DNA of 64,000 nucleotides, taken from NCBI GenBank assembly GCA_003134685.1, contig PLCA01000002.1:459966-523965 (forward strand), given 5' to 3'. The stretch comes from Gemmatimonadota bacterium. Lineage in GTDB: Bacteria > Gemmatimonadota > Gemmatimonadetes > Gemmatimonadales > Gemmatimonadaceae. Below the pieces are notes generated by a model. It saw only the letters and a program-made list of their open reading frames with translations. It did no database searches and was not told the origin of the DNA. Positions 51,436 through 62,106 of this stretch are shown one piece after another (position 1 is the stretch's first letter; every line of letters starts with the position of its first letter). Position numbers and translations under genes: made by a program.

Positions 51436-52110
51436 TTACTTGATGAGATAAACGAGCGTGAAAATCACGATCCAGATTACGTCGACGAAGTGCCAGTAAA
51501 GGGCGGCGATGTCAACGAGCAGCGAATCCTTGGAGCCCAGACCACGCCGGTAATCGATTGCGAGCAGTGTTACCAGCCAAATCACGCCCGCGGTCACGTG
51601 CGCGCCGTGGAAGCCGGTGAGCGTGAAGAAGGAAGAGCCAAACAGGTTTGTCCGAATCGAAAGCCCTTCGTGGACGAAGGACGTGAACTCGAACGCCTGG
51701 AATCCGAGAAAAGTCGCGCCGGCGATCGCCGTCATCCAGAGCCACAGCTTGGAATTCCCGAGCACCCGCTCACCCCGCGTGTGCTTAGGCTTTTCCTTGT
51801 TCTGCACGGCGGCCAGAGCCAGCACCATGAATAGCGACGACATGAGAAGCACGAATGTCGAAGCCGAGGTCACCGGAATGTTGAGAATCGGCTTGAATAC
51901 GTGTCCGGTAGCGGGATCCGTCCACGTCTCGTGCGGGAACGGACCGACGATGCTCCGTCCCTTGTAAATCAGATATGTCGATATCAACGAGACGAAGAGC
52001 ATGCACTCAGAACCGATGAAGGCCCAGATGGCGACCTTGCGGCTGTCGAGACCCAGCGTCGTGTAGTGGTGCGAAGTGGGCGCGCTCGTGTGCGCGACGG
52101 ATGCGGGCAT
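51436..52110 (-). CDS. ctaE: cytochrome c oxidase subunit III
   Basis: A 224-residue membrane protein with five helices, typical of the shorter bacterial subunit III. It has KVAIWAFIGSECMLFVSLISTYL at the start and GSSFFTLTGFHGAHVTAGVIW and ALYWHFVDVIWIVIFTLVYLI at the end, with the conserved His/Glu residues. It lies 3 bp after subunit I. Confidence 0.95.
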   Translation of the reverse strand: MPASVAHTSAPTSHHYTTLGLDSRKVAIWAFIGSECMLFVSLISTYLIYKGRSIVGPFPHETWTDPATGHVFKPILNIPVTSASTFVLLMSSLFMVLALAAVQNKEKPKHTRGERVLGNSKLWLWMTAIAGATFLGFQAFEFTSFVHEGLSIRTNLFGSSFFTLTGFHGAHVTAGVIWLVTLLAIDYRRGLGSKDSLLVDIAALYWHFVDVIWIVIFTLVYLIK

Positions 52111-52113
52111 TTT

Positions 52114-53967
52114 CTAGTGGTGCTCCGGCTCGAGCGGGCTCAGGAGCCAGCTGTAGAGAGAAAAGATCATTAATGCGGCGCCGACACCGATGAGCGCGCG
52201 CGAGGAAATGAGTCCGCAGAACATGACGATCAGGCCCAGTGCCACGAGGAGCGGCTTGATGGTGCTGTACGGCATTATGATCCCGAGGTCAGCCGCGGTC
52301 TTGCCTTCCTGCGAGTTGATGCGCGCGTCCTCGTAGTCGACTTCCTTTCCTTCCCACAGCGGATACCTGCTCGTCACGGTCGGGATCTTGGCGAAGTTGT
52401 ACTCCGGTGGAGGGCTGGGAATCGTCCACTCCAGCGTTCCCGCGCCCCACGGATTGGATCCCGCGATCTCTCCGCGCTTCCTGCTCACCAAGAAGTTGTA
52501 GATGAAGATCAGCATCGCGATGGGGAAGATCATCGCGCCGGCTGTGGACAGCGCGTTGAACAGATCCCAGCCCTGTCCCGAATCATAGGTATAGATGCGG
52601 CGGGGCATGCCGAGCATTCCCGAGAAGTGCATCGGGAAAAAGGTGAGGTTCATCGCGATGAAGGTGAGCCAGAAGTGAATCTTGCCCAGCTTCTCGTCCA
52701 TCAGCCGCCCGGTGATCTTCGGGAAGTAATGGTAGAGACCGGCGAAGATGCCCATGATCGAGCCGCCGAACAGCACGTAGTGGAAGTGCGCGACGATGAA
52801 GTACGTGTCGGTCTGCTGCAGATCCGCCGGCGGCGATGCGTGCATGATCCCGGAGATTCCGCCGATCGTGAACAAGGCGACTAGCCCGATTCCGAAAAGC
52901 ATCGCGGTCGTGTAACGGATCGCCCCCTGTGCCATGGTCGCGATCCAGTTGAAGATCTTCACCCCGGTCGGGATCGCGATGAGCATCGTCGTCAGGCCGA
53001 AGAACGTATCGGCGATCGGGCCCATTCCCACCGCGAACATGTGATGGGCCCAGACGCCGAAGCCCAGCACGGCGATGAGGATGCCCGAGTAGACCATCAC
53101 CGGGTAACCGAACAGCGGCTTCTTCGAGTACGTCGGCAGCACTTCGGAGACGAGTCCGAATGCCGGGAGGACAAGGATGTAGACCTCCGGGTGCCCGAAG
53201 ATCCAGAACAGATGCTGCCAGAGCAGTGGATCGGCGCCCGCGCTCACGGTGTTGTAGAAGTTCGTACCGAAGAAGCGGTCGAACAGCAGGAACACCAGCG
53301 CGATCGTGATAACGGGGAACGCCAGCACCAGCAGCACCTGAACGATAAACGCCATCCAGGTGAACATCGGCATCCGCATGAGCGTCATGCCGGGCGCGCG
53401 CAGGTTGATGATCGTCGTCAGGAAGTTGAACGCCGCCGCCAGCGACGAGATGCCTAGTATCTGGAGTCCGATTACCCAGAAGTCGATGTTGATTCCGGGC
53501 GAGTAGGCCCTGGTCGTGAGCGGCGCGTAGCCGAACCAACCGCCGTTCGGCGCCACCGCGAAGAAAATCGGAATCGTGATGAAGATTCCGCCGAACAGAT
53601 AAACCCAGTAGCTGAATGCGTTGAGTCGCGGGAAGGCGACGTCGCGGGCACCGATCTGGAGCGGAATCAGGAAATTGAAGAACACTGCCGAGAGCGGCAT
53701 GATCGCGAGGAAGATCATGGTCGTCCCGTGCATCGTGAAGAGCTGGTTGTAGAACTCGGCCGACACGAGGTGCTGGTTCGGGGCGCCGAGCTGCGCGCGG
53801 ATGATGATTGCCTCCACTCCGCCGAACATGAAGAAGAAGAGCGCGGTGTAGAGATACAGAATGCCGATGCGCTTGTGGTCTACGGTGCTGAGCCAGCTCC
53901 AGAGCCCTGAGTGCTCTCCGTAGGCATCAGGGGAATGTTCCGGGGCCGGGCGTGCGGTCGTTGCCAA
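52114..53967 (-). CDS. ctaD: cytochrome c oxidase subunit I
   Basis: A 617-residue membrane protein with the haem a / haem a3-CuB centre that reduces oxygen. The metal ligands are present: MHGTTM (haem a His), WIFGHPEVYI (CuB His and the cross-linked Tyr), VWAHHMF (CuB His pair) and AHFHYVLFG (haem a3 and a His). The length and the C-terminal extension fit the caa3/A-type family. It is the second gene of the operon. Confidence 0.97.
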   Translation of the reverse strand: MATTARPAPEHSPDAYGEHSGLWSWLSTVDHKRIGILYLYTALFFFMFGGVEAIIIRAQLGAPNQHLVSAEFYNQLFTMHGTTMIFLAIMPLSAVFFNFLIPLQIGARDVAFPRLNAFSYWVYLFGGIFITIPIFFAVAPNGGWFGYAPLTTRAYSPGINIDFWVIGLQILGISSLAAAFNFLTTIINLRAPGMTLMRMPMFTWMAFIVQVLLVLAFPVITIALVFLLFDRFFGTNFYNTVSAGADPLLWQHLFWIFGHPEVYILVLPAFGLVSEVLPTYSKKPLFGYPVMVYSGILIAVLGFGVWAHHMFAVGMGPIADTFFGLTTMLIAIPTGVKIFNWIATMAQGAIRYTTAMLFGIGLVALFTIGGISGIMHASPPADLQQTDTYFIVAHFHYVLFGGSIMGIFAGLYHYFPKITGRLMDEKLGKIHFWLTFIAMNLTFFPMHFSGMLGMPRRIYTYDSGQGWDLFNALSTAGAMIFPIAMLIFIYNFLVSRKRGEIAGSNPWGAGTLEWTIPSPPPEYNFAKIPTVTSRYPLWEGKEVDYEDARINSQEGKTAADLGIIMPYSTIKPLLVALGLIVMFCGLISSRALIGVGAALMIFSLYSWLLSPLEPEHH

Positions 53968-53980
53968 GTCTTGTCTCCGG

Positions 53981-55417
53981 TTACTTCAATGCGGTTAGAT
54001 AAGCGACGATGTCGGCGATCTGCTGATCGCTGAGGCCGCCGGTTGCCGACGTGACTTTCGCCTTGAGAACAGGATCGTATTCGTCGAGGCCGAGTGTCGG
54101 CATGATGACTTCAGGCTTCATTGCGCGGGCGTTCTTGATCCATAGCGCTAGATACGCGGCGGTATTGGGAAAACGACCCGCCGCGATCGCGATTCGCGAC
54201 CCGACGTGGGTCAGATTTGGACCAGTTGTGCCCATCGCCATTGGGTTGCCGGCAATCGCGTGACAACCGATGCATGCAGCGCCGCTGAAGATCTTCAACC
54301 CGCGCTGCGCATTCCCCGTAAGTCCCGCCGTGAACTTGAGGCCCGGTGGTATTGGCGTGTGCGGAATCGCGTAGTCGGGAACCTTCTCGCGCGGGAAGAT
54401 GTAGCCGGGTTGCGCGACGGCGGCGGACGCCGCAGCCACGGATGGAAACTGAGCAGCTCCAAGGCGTGCCCCCGGATTTGCCTCGGCGTTCTGAGGACGC
54501 GGAATCGCCGGCTGTGTCCCGCCGACCGCACCGGTGCCGGAGCTTTGTCGCGCAATGCCGTGCGCCGCCGCCTGGGCGGCCTGCGTCGGTGAATTCGGGC
54601 CGCCTGGAGTCGTCACTGCAGGCCCCTCATGTGGCGGCGGAATGGGACCCGTCGTGGGCGCGGCGGGACCAACTGCGCCAAACCGCGCCGGCATTTTCTG
54701 TCCCGCCACCCACGACTCGAACTGTTGCGGAGTCACCGTGAAAACCCTGAAGCGCATGTTGGCGTGCGACGCGCCGCAGAACTCCACACAGAATCCGTTC
54801 CACACGTTGCCGGCGATGGAAGTGTCGGGTGTGTACCAGATGTAATTCGTGCGATTTGTTATGACGTCGCGCTTTCCGCCGAGCTGCGGGGCCCAGAACG
54901 AGTGAATCACGTCCGCCGAGCGGAGCCTGAAATTCACCGTGCGTCCGACCGGGAGGTAGATCTCGTTCGCCGTCGTCACGCCGTAATCGGGATAGCGAAA
55001 CTCCCACCACCACTGGTGCCCCGTCACATCGATCTCGAGCGAGCCGGGCGCGGCCTGCGCCTGAGTGATGAAGATCGTCCTGACCGTCGGAACGGCGATG
55101 AACACCAGGATAATCGCCGGGATCAGCGTCCACGCGATCTCGAGCTTGGTGCTGCCATGGGTCTGCGGCGGCGTCCCCTGGTTCTCTCTGCGCCGGTACC
55201 TGAACACGACGTAGATGAGAGCCACTTCGACGAGGATGAAAACAATCGTGCCCAGCAGCAGCAGGCGATCCCAGAGGAAATCGATCTCCCGTCCGAGATC
55301 GGTGTGGGGAGTGAGGGTGGAATTGGGATGCGCTTCGTTACAGGAGATGGCCGCGACGACAAGCGCCGCGACAAATGCGTAGGATGCAAGCCGCCGGAGG
55401 CGGGCAGAACCATTCAT
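53981..55417 (-). CDS. ctaC: cytochrome c oxidase subunit II fused to cytochrome c (caa3 type)
   Basis: A 478-residue lipoprotein-like subunit (signal ending near Cys26). Two membrane helices are followed by the CuA domain with IHSFWAPQLGGK and CVEFCGASHANM, the CuA ligands. A Pro/Ala-rich linker (about 260-345) leads to a cytochrome c domain at the C-terminus with CIGCH (Cys382, Cys385, His386) and axial Met439. The fusion lets the oxidase take electrons directly. It is the first gene of the ctaCDEF-ctaG operon. Confidence 0.97.
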   Translation of the reverse strand: MNGSARLRRLASYAFVAALVVAAISCNEAHPNSTLTPHTDLGREIDFLWDRLLLLGTIVFILVEVALIYVVFRYRRRENQGTPPQTHGSTKLEIAWTLIPAIILVFIAVPTVRTIFITQAQAAPGSLEIDVTGHQWWWEFRYPDYGVTTANEIYLPVGRTVNFRLRSADVIHSFWAPQLGGKRDVITNRTNYIWYTPDTSIAGNVWNGFCVEFCGASHANMRFRVFTVTPQQFESWVAGQKMPARFGAVGPAAPTTGPIPPPHEGPAVTTPGGPNSPTQAAQAAAHGIARQSSGTGAVGGTQPAIPRPQNAEANPGARLGAAQFPSVAAASAAVAQPGYIFPREKVPDYAIPHTPIPPGLKFTAGLTGNAQRGLKIFSGAACIGCHAIAGNPMAMGTTGPNLTHVGSRIAIAAGRFPNTAAYLALWIKNARAMKPEVIMPTLGLDEYDPVLKAKVTSATGGLSDQQIADIVAYLTALK

Positions 55418-55516
55418 GCGAAGAAAATCCTGTTCTCGTCGAGTGAAGAGCGTCTCACCTTCGCCGGGTGAAACACTTACGGATTTTTTCTGACTGAAGC
55501 ACGTAGAAACTAACCT

Positions 55517-55738
55517 TCAAGCGTCCGTTGCGGGAGTTGCCCTTGGCGCCGTCATTGCCTCGGGGTTGAGCAAACTGTCGAGCTGGCCGCGCGTCATCAG
55601 CCCACGCTCGCAAACGAGATCGTAAACCCCTCGCCCCGTCTCGAGCGCTTCCTTCGCGATCTCGGTAGTCGTCTCGTAGCCTAGCACCGGAACGAGCGCG
55701 GTGATGAGGCCGACCGACTGTTCGACGAAGCTACGCTA
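55517..55738 (-). pseudogene. C-terminal remnant of an aspartase/fumarase-family gene
   Basis: The minus strand translates to SFVEQSVGLITALVPVLGYE and TTTEIAKEALETGRGVYDLV, then a GLMTRGQLDSLLNPEAMT-type ending. This matches the last about 70 residues of aspartate ammonia-lyase/class II fumarase (GYE.AT.IAKEAL..G, LDE.L.PE.MT). A stop codon (TAG) lies just before the homologous part, and the first about 400 residues are absent. It lies next to two asparaginase-family genes. The 474 bp between ctaC and the isoaspartyl peptidase (55418-55891) hold this remnant and no other gene I can support. Confidence 0.75.
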
Positions 55739-55891
55739 CGTTCAGCGTTCGCGGTAATTCCCTCCACGCAGCGGTTCTGTGGGGGAGGGGATTTCATGCG
55801 TAGCGGGAAGCTATACTGGCCGAATACCTTATTGAAGTCACTCGCCCGCCCCGCGAGGCAGGCGCCGCAACGATCCCCGTCCACCAGGAAT

Positions 55892-56917
55892 ATGCAGCGC
55901 TCTCTGCTTCGGCTGGCCGCATGCGCCGGCCTCTTCGCTTCGCTTTGTTTCCCATCCGCACTGCGTTCACAGGCGGCATCCGCGGCCAGCTTCGTGATGG
56001 TGATTCACGGTGGCGCCGGCACCATCCTCCGGTCCAGCATGACGCCCGAGATGGAGAAGGCATACATCGATACGCTCACGATCGCGCTGCGCACCGGTTA
56101 TCAGATTCTCTCGCGGGGAGGCACCAGCCTCGACGCCGTCGAAGCGGCGATCAGAGTGATGGAAGACTGTCCGCTGTTCAATGCGGGGAAAGGCGCGGTG
56201 TTCACGGCGAACGGCGTCAACGAGCTCGATGCGTCGATCATGGACGGCAAGACGCTGAATGCCGGCGCGGTCGCCGCTGTTGAGCACGTCAGGAATCCGA
56301 TCTCGCTGGCGAGACTGGTAATGGAGAAATCACCCCACGTGATGATGGTCGGAAGTGGCGCCGAGGAATTCGCGAAAACTCAGGGAGTAAAACTCGTTCC
56401 GCCGTATTATTTCTGGACTGACCGCCGCTGGCGAGCATACGAGCGCGAGAAAGCGCGTGAGGATAGCGGGAAGACTGGCGCGGCTCCCGACGTCGACAAG
56501 AAGTTCGGAACCGTGGGAGCCGTGGCACTCGACCGGGCCGGGAATCTTGCTGCCGGAACGTCAACGGGCGGGACGGACATGAAGCGCTACGGCCGCGTCG
56601 GAGATTCTCCGATCATCGGTGCCGGCACGTACGCCAACAATTTGAGCTGCGCCGTCTCCGGCACCGGCGACGGAGAGTTCTTCATTCGCAACAACGTCGC
56701 GGCCGACATCTGCGCGCGCGTTCGCTACAGCGGAGTCTCGCTCCAGCAGGCCGCGGACGATGTCGTGATGAAGGAGCTCGTGGCGCAGAACGGCGGAGGC
56801 GGAGTGATCGCGATGGATCGGAAGGGGAACATCGCCACGCCCTTCAACACTCCGGGAATGTACCGCGCATGGGTGACGAGTGACGGAACAATCACGGTAA
56901 AAATCTACGGCGATTGA
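55892..56917 (+). CDS. iaaA: exported isoaspartyl peptidase/L-asparaginase (Ntn hydrolase)
   Basis: A 341-residue precursor from ATG 55892, which places a signal peptide (MQRSLLRLAACAGLFASLCF) at the front. An in-frame ATG at 55796 adds a non-signal leader. The plant-type asparaginase fold is clear: HGGAGTI, NAGKGAVFTANG, DASIMDG, and the autocleavage site before Thr207 in FGTVGAVALD, followed by [15 protein letters not shown]. It splits isoaspartyl dipeptides and asparagine after self-cleavage. It precedes a second Ntn-hydrolase gene. Confidence 0.93.
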   Translation: MQRSLLRLAACAGLFASLCFPSALRSQAASAASFVMVIHGGAGTILRSSMTPEMEKAYIDTLTIALRTGYQILSRGGTSLDAVEAAIRVMEDCPLFNAGKGAVFTANGVNELDASIMDGKTLNAGAVAAVEHVRNPISLARLVMEKSPHVMMVGSGAEEFAKTQGVKLVPPYYFWTDRRWRAYEREKAREDSGKTGAAPDVDKKFGTVGAVALDRAGNLAAGTSTGGTDMKRYGRVGDSPIIGAGTYANNLSCAVSGTGDGEFFIRNNVAADICARVRYSGVSLQQAADDVVMKELVAQNGGGGVIAMDRKGNIATPFNTPGMYRAWVTSDGTITVKIYGD

Positions 56918-57013
56918 CGTTGTCGCCCTGAAAAGCGGAAGCCGGGATTAACCTTCGTCACCCAAAAAGTGTAGATCGCGTTTTTCAAAGAAACACCTAA
57001 CGGAGAGCAGCAA

Positions 57014-58156
57014 ATGGAAATCTCGAGAAGGAAATTCTTAGGAACCAGTGCCGCGGCTGCTGCTGCACTCACGTTCGACCGCAGCGCGAGCGCCGCCACT
57101 CCGCGGATCTCGGTCATCGACAGGGCGAGGGTTTCGGAGCCGGCATTCCAGCCCGTCGTGGTCGCGTCCGCAAACGGCATCCGCGGCGTCGCGCGCGCTT
57201 ACGATATGATCACCCGTCAGAACGCCGACACGCTGGACGCGATCATCGCGGGCGTCAACATCCAGGAGCTCGATCCCGAGGATCAGTCGGTTGGGCTGGG
57301 CGGTCTGCCGAATGAAGAAGGAGTGGTGCAGCTCGATGCCTCGTGCATGCACGGGCCGACGAAGCGCGCCGGATCCGTCGGCGCGCTCGAAGACATCGCG
57401 ACACCATCGCTCGTCGCGAAGGCCGTGATGGACTACACAGATCACATCATGCTGGTGGGCGCGGGCGCGAAGAAGTTTGCGCTCGAGATGGGATTCAAGG
57501 AGCAGAATCTTCTCACTGAAAAGAGCAGGCGCGACTGGCTCCGCTGGAAAGCGTGCCTCAACCCGGTAGACAACTGGCTCGACACCCGGAGTGACAGTGC
57601 AGCTTCGCCTCCGCCAACCGCGAGCCTGTCGTTTGATGATCCGCTTCACGTGAAATTCACCACCGGGACCATCAACATGAACGCGGTGAATGCCGCGGGA
57701 GACATGTCCTCGGTCACGACGACCAGTGGACTGTCGTGGAAGGTGCCGGGAAGAGTTGGCGATTCGCCGATCATCGGCGCGGGACAATACTGCGACAACA
57801 GCGTGGGCGCGGCGGGATCCACCGGGCGCGGTGAAGCGAACATCAAAGTCTGCGGCGCGTTCCTGATCGTCGAGTTCATGCGGCAAGGGATGTCACCGGA
57901 CCAGGCGTGCATGAAGACAATCGATCGAGTGATCGCAATGACCGAACGGAGGTTGCTCGATCCTGCCGGCCGCCCGCTATTCGACCTGCAGTTCTATGCC
58001 TTGCACAGGGACGGGCGGTTCGGCTCGGCCACCGCCTACGAGGGCGCCCGCTTTTCGGTCGCCGATGCCAGCGGTGCCCGGCTCGTTCCGATGAAGTTCA
58101 AGTTCGCGCGATCGGAGAGACCGCAGATGCCTGAAGTCAGGTGTCGCCGAGCTTGA
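57014..58156 (+). CDS. Tat-exported glycosylasparaginase (Ntn hydrolase)
   Basis: A 380-residue precursor with a twin-arginine signal (SRRKFLG at 4-10). The family features are [33 protein letters not shown], the expected nucleophile Thr219 in [10 protein letters not shown], and [17 protein letters not shown]. It belongs to the N4-(beta-N-acetylglucosaminyl)-L-asparaginase group, which removes asparagine-linked sugar. GGAG precedes the ATG. It lies 96 bp after the isoaspartyl peptidase gene and overlaps the end of the convergent chemoreceptor gene by 20 bases. Confidence 0.9.
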   Translation: MEISRRKFLGTSAAAAAALTFDRSASAATPRISVIDRARVSEPAFQPVVVASANGIRGVARAYDMITRQNADTLDAIIAGVNIQELDPEDQSVGLGGLPNEEGVVQLDASCMHGPTKRAGSVGALEDIATPSLVAKAVMDYTDHIMLVGAGAKKFALEMGFKEQNLLTEKSRRDWLRWKACLNPVDNWLDTRSDSAASPPPTASLSFDDPLHVKFTTGTINMNAVNAAGDMSSVTTTSGLSWKVPGRVGDSPIIGAGQYCDNSVGAAGSTGRGEANIKVCGAFLIVEFMRQGMSPDQACMKTIDRVIAMTERRLLDPAGRPLFDLQFYALHRDGRFGSATAYEGARFSVADASGARLVPMKFKFARSERPQMPEVRCRRA

Positions 58157-59510
58157 AGGTGCCAACCAGGTCCGAAATGCGCCCCGAGGCGTCGGTCAGC
58201 GCGGCGGCCACGGTTGCGAGATCGGCGATGTTCCGGCTTTGCTCCTCGTCCGAGACTGCCACGTCGTGCATCGCGCGCGAGAACGCGCTCGTGCCGTAGG
58301 ATAGGCCCGCCAGACGTTGGGTCATGAGCGAGATCAGCTCGTTCGATTCACGAACGGCTCTCTCGATGCGACCGCTCAGGTCTTCTCCTTCGACCGTGCC
58401 CTCCTCGACGCGCGAAAGCGACTGGCGTCCGGCGCGCGTTGCCTCGAGGGCCTGTTCGACCGTGGCCACTGTGCGCGATGTCGCCTCGCGCGACTGCACG
58501 ACGCTGTCCACCATCTCCTGAACGAGCGACGTCGTGCGTTGAGCGGCGTCTGCGGAGCTGCTCGCGAGGCGCCGGACCTCGCTCGCGACCACCGCGAAAC
58601 CATGACCGTGCTCACCGGCGCGCGCTGCTTCCATCGCCGCGTTGAGCGCGAGGAGCTTCGACTGCCTGGCGATTTTCTGCACGAGCACGAGGAACGCTCC
58701 GATCTCGTCCACCGCCGCCGACATCGCATCGATTCCTTCGGCGCTCTCTAGCGCATCGGAAGCAAGAGACTGGAGCGAGCTCGCGGTACGCTCGAGGCGC
58801 ATCCGGTTTTCGCGCGCCAGCTGCCGCAGTGCCTGATCCCGTCGCAATCCTTCCTGTGCCGCTTCGCGAAGATTTCCAGAGATCTCGACCAACTTTGTCG
58901 CTTCGGCCATCAATTCCTTGATCGCCCGCTCGCGCGTGACGGCGTCCTGGCTCAGTGCGTTGGTCGTCGCGGCGCCATCGCGGGCTGATGCCGCGGCGGA
59001 CACGGATGCCTTGGCAACCTGTGATGCCAGCTCGCTGTTGTCATCGGCGGAGCTCCGCATCTTGCTGGCTACGCCCCTCAGCTCGGTGAGCATCGATATC
59101 GTCGATCTGGTGAGGCGGTCGACGGTCCGGTTGGAAGCCGAAGGCTTGTAGTTGCTCGAAAGATCACCCTTTGCGATGGCCTCGTGCGTGCGCGCGAGCT
59201 CGGCGGCCGGCCCACTAACGTGCTGACGAACGAAGATCAGCGCGGCCCAGACAGTGGCGGCGAGCGCGACTCCGATCCAGAGGACAGCAATCGCGAGCGC
59301 CAACTCGACACCGCCGACCGACAGCAGATCCTCACGCGTACCCGCGGGAATCTGGCGATAGACCTGCCAGCAGATTCCGCCGAGACCGATGAGAAACACC
59401 GATCCGAAAGTGATGCTCGTGCCGAGCGCGCGGCGCTGCAACGCGCTGAAGAACGGCTTGAGTAAGCCGGCGGAAGGGCGCGGAACGAGAGGGAGCGGCG
59501 TTGCTGTCAT
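58137..59510 (-). CDS. methyl-accepting chemotaxis protein without a sensor domain
   Basis: A 457-residue receptor with two membrane helices (about 30-48 and 68-92) that enclose only about 20 periplasmic residues, so no normal ligand-binding domain is present. A HAMP-like segment (about 95-145) and a long signalling domain follow, with the hairpin tip [24 protein letters not shown] that contacts CheW and CheA. No other chemotaxis gene lies in the window. It could sense membrane state or work with a partner. Confidence 0.88.
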   Translation of the reverse strand: MTATPLPLVPRPSAGLLKPFFSALQRRALGTSITFGSVFLIGLGGICWQVYRQIPAGTREDLLSVGGVELALAIAVLWIGVALAATVWAALIFVRQHVSGPAAELARTHEAIAKGDLSSNYKPSASNRTVDRLTRSTISMLTELRGVASKMRSSADDNSELASQVAKASVSAAASARDGAATTNALSQDAVTRERAIKELMAEATKLVEISGNLREAAQEGLRRDQALRQLARENRMRLERTASSLQSLASDALESAEGIDAMSAAVDEIGAFLVLVQKIARQSKLLALNAAMEAARAGEHGHGFAVVASEVRRLASSSADAAQRTTSLVQEMVDSVVQSREATSRTVATVEQALEATRAGRQSLSRVEEGTVEGEDLSGRIERAVRESNELISLMTQRLAGLSYGTSAFSRAMHDVAVSDEEQSRNIADLATVAAALTDASGRISDLVGTFKLGDT

Positions 59511-59588
59511 CTGGAGGTGCGATTGTTGAACGACTCGGTCAGCCGCGCCGGAGATGAAACTCCGTCGCTCAGCCGCTAGTTTGTACAG

Positions 59589-62051
59589 ATGGAAAATTCG
59601 GCAACACGGAACGACCCTCTCCCCTCAGACGCCGTCACTTACGATCCATCGGCGATCGAGCAGAAGTGGCAGCGCATCTGGCAGGAGCGTGGCACGAACC
59701 ACACGGATCTGCAGCGCGCCCAAAGGCCGTTCTATGCCCTGATGATGTTTCCCTATCCGTCCGCCGAAGGACTCCACGTCGGGAATCTTTTTGCGTTCAC
59801 AGGGAACGACATTTATGGACGATTCCAGCGTCTCATCGGACACAACCTCTTCGAGCCGCTCGGGTATGACGCTTTCGGGATTCATTCGGAGAATTATGCC
59901 CTCAAGGTCGGGCAGCATCCGATGGACCTCATCCCGAACAACATCGCCAACTTCCAGCGCCAGCTGGAACGAGCCGGGTTGATGGTCGATTGGCGCTACA
60001 AGCTCACTACAACGGATCCCAGCTACTACAAGTGGACGCAGTGGCTCTTCCTCCAGCTATTCGAGCAGGGGCTCGCCTACAAAAAGCAGGCGGCGGTCAA
60101 CTGGTGTCCCGACTGCAAGACGGTGCTGGCCAACGAACAGGTTGTAGGCGGGCTGTGCGAGCGCAGCAAGACGCCAGTCGAGCAGCGGCTCCTCGAGCAG
60201 TGGTTCTTCCGCATCAGCGACTACGCACCGAGACTGCTGGAGAATCTCGACCACATCGATTGGTCGGAGACCACCAAGACCGCGCAGCGAAACTGGATTG
60301 GTCGCTCCGAAGGGGCGGAAATCGCCTTCGAAGCGGAGAACGTGGCGGGCGGCGAGTGCGAGATCCGCGTCTTCACAACCCGGCCTGACACGATTTACGG
60401 GGCCACGTACCTGGTTCTCGCTCCGGAGCATCCTCTTGTTGACGGGCTCGTGAAGCCGGCCGAGCGGAAAAGGCTGAACGCGTACCGCGAGAAGACGAAG
60501 AAGCAGGACATCATCACCCGAAAGACGAGCACCGAGAAGACCGGGGTCTTCACCGGGTCCTACGCCATCAATCCGGCGACGGAGAAGCAGATTCCGATCT
60601 GGGTCTCCGACTACGTGCTGATGGAGTACGGGACGGGCGCGATCATGGGAGTGCCAGGCCACGATCAGCGCGACTTCGAGTTCGCGACCAAGTTCGAGCT
60701 TCCGATCGTGCGCGTGGTTTGCGGCGAGCGCGAGGATGCGAGCACGCCGCTGCACGAGGCGTTCACGGAGTGCGAATCCGGCACTCTGGTCAACTCCGGC
60801 ATGTTCGATGGATTCCGGGTCGAGGCCGCGAAAAAAGCAATAGTGGAGTTGCTCTCCAAGAGTGGTGCGGCCAAGCCCATCGTTCACTACCGTCTCCACG
60901 ACTGGTGCATCTCACGGCAGCGGTACTGGGGTCCGCCGATTCCGATCATCTACTGCGAAGCATGCGGAGTGGTGCCGGTGCCGGAGAAGGACCTGCCGGT
61001 CGTGTTGCCGTTCATTGAGGATTTCAAGCCAGACGATTCTGGAGTGTCGCCGCTGGCGCGTCACGAGGAGTGGTATCGCGTCGAGTGCCCGAAGTGCGGC
61101 AAGATGGGACGGCGCGAGACGGATGTGTCGGACACATTTCTCGACAGCGCCTGGTATTTCCTGCGCTACCCGAGTGTCGGGCGCGACGAAGTACCGTTCG
61201 ACAAGAGCATCACCAAGAAGTGGCTACCCGTGAACTCGTACATCGGCGGCAACGAGCACGCGGTGCTGCACCTGCTGTATTCCAGGTTCATCACGATGGC
61301 TCTACACGACGCAGGGCATCTGGAGTTCGAGGAGCCCTTCACGCGCTTTCGCGCGCACGGTCACATCATCCGTGAAGGCGCGAAGATGTCGAAGACGCAG
61401 GGCAACATCGTGAACCCCGACGAGTACATCGAGCACTGGGGCGCCGACGCGTTCCGCACGTACCTCATGTTCCTCGGGCCGTACGAGCAGGGCGGCGATT
61501 TCCGCGATCAGAGCATCTCGGGACCCCGCCGTTTCCTCGACCGGATGTTCGCATCGGTCCAGAGCATGTCGAGCGACGGCTCGCCGGATCATTCGGTGAT
61601 GCGCAAGCTACATCAGACGATCAGGAAGGTCAGTGAGGACATTCCGCGTCTGAGCTACAACACCGCGGTCGCCGCGATGATGGAGTACATGAACGTTCTC
61701 CGCAAAGGGGAGCGGACGCCCCATCGCGACGAAGTGCTGCCGCTGATTCCGCTGGTGTCGCCGTTCGCGCCGCACATCGCGGAGGAGCTGTGGGAGCAGA
61801 CGGGGGGAACCGGGAGCGTATTCGACTCGGCGTGGCCGGCGTTCGACCCCGCGCTCGCAATGGACGATTCGATCGAGCTCGTCGTTCAGGTGAACGGCAG
61901 AGTGCGGGGCAAGATCACTGTCGCGCGTGACATCGGTGAGAAGGCCGCACTGGTTGCCGCGCTGGCGGAGCCGACCGTGGCGAAATTCGCTGTCGACACC
62001 CCGAAGAAGGTCATCTTCGTTCCCGGACGGCTGATCAACATCGTCGTCTGA
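59589..62051 (+). CDS. leuS: leucyl-tRNA synthetase
   Basis: An 820-residue class I synthetase that charges tRNA-Leu. The HIGH-type site is [12 protein letters not shown] (about 57-68), and the KMSKS-type site is AKMSKTQGN (about 598). Between them lies the CP1 editing domain with [21 protein letters not shown], plus zinc-ribbon Cys pairs (CPDC, and CEAC). The anticodon-binding and C-terminal domains ([12 protein letters not shown]) are complete. It is divergent from the chemoreceptor gene. The call is firm. Confidence 0.98.
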   Translation: MENSATRNDPLPSDAVTYDPSAIEQKWQRIWQERGTNHTDLQRAQRPFYALMMFPYPSAEGLHVGNLFAFTGNDIYGRFQRLIGHNLFEPLGYDAFGIHSENYALKVGQHPMDLIPNNIANFQRQLERAGLMVDWRYKLTTTDPSYYKWTQWLFLQLFEQGLAYKKQAAVNWCPDCKTVLANEQVVGGLCERSKTPVEQRLLEQWFFRISDYAPRLLENLDHIDWSETTKTAQRNWIGRSEGAEIAFEAENVAGGECEIRVFTTRPDTIYGATYLVLAPEHPLVDGLVKPAERKRLNAYREKTKKQDIITRKTSTEKTGVFTGSYAINPATEKQIPIWVSDYVLMEYGTGAIMGVPGHDQRDFEFATKFELPIVRVVCGEREDASTPLHEAFTECESGTLVNSGMFDGFRVEAAKKAIVELLSKSGAAKPIVHYRLHDWCISRQRYWGPPIPIIYCEACGVVPVPEKDLPVVLPFIEDFKPDDSGVSPLARHEEWYRVECPKCGKMGRRETDVSDTFLDSAWYFLRYPSVGRDEVPFDKSITKKWLPVNSYIGGNEHAVLHLLYSRFITMALHDAGHLEFEEPFTRFRAHGHIIREGAKMSKTQGNIVNPDEYIEHWGADAFRTYLMFLGPYEQGGDFRDQSISGPRRFLDRMFASVQSMSSDGSPDHSVMRKLHQTIRKVSEDIPRLSYNTAVAAMMEYMNVLRKGERTPHRDEVLPLIPLVSPFAPHIAEELWEQTGGTGSVFDSAWPAFDPALAMDDSIELVVQVNGRVRGKITVARDIGEKAALVAALAEPTVAKFAVDTPKKVIFVPGRLINIVV

Positions 62052-62106
62052 GGCAGTTGCAGTCTGTTCAGTTGCTATCTGTTCAGATGCAATTCGGTTG
62101 TCTGGT

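Noticed and set aside
55745-55790. CCCTCC...GGGGAGGG hairpin as a terminator after the asparaginase-side gap
   Set aside because: Arms pair imperfectly and no T-run follows on either strand; too weak to call.
56989-57013. ACCTAAC before the glycosylasparaginase gene as a possible attC end
   Set aside because: No partner GTTRRRY at 50-150 bases and no pairing arms; the bases are part of the leader with the GGAG ribosome site.
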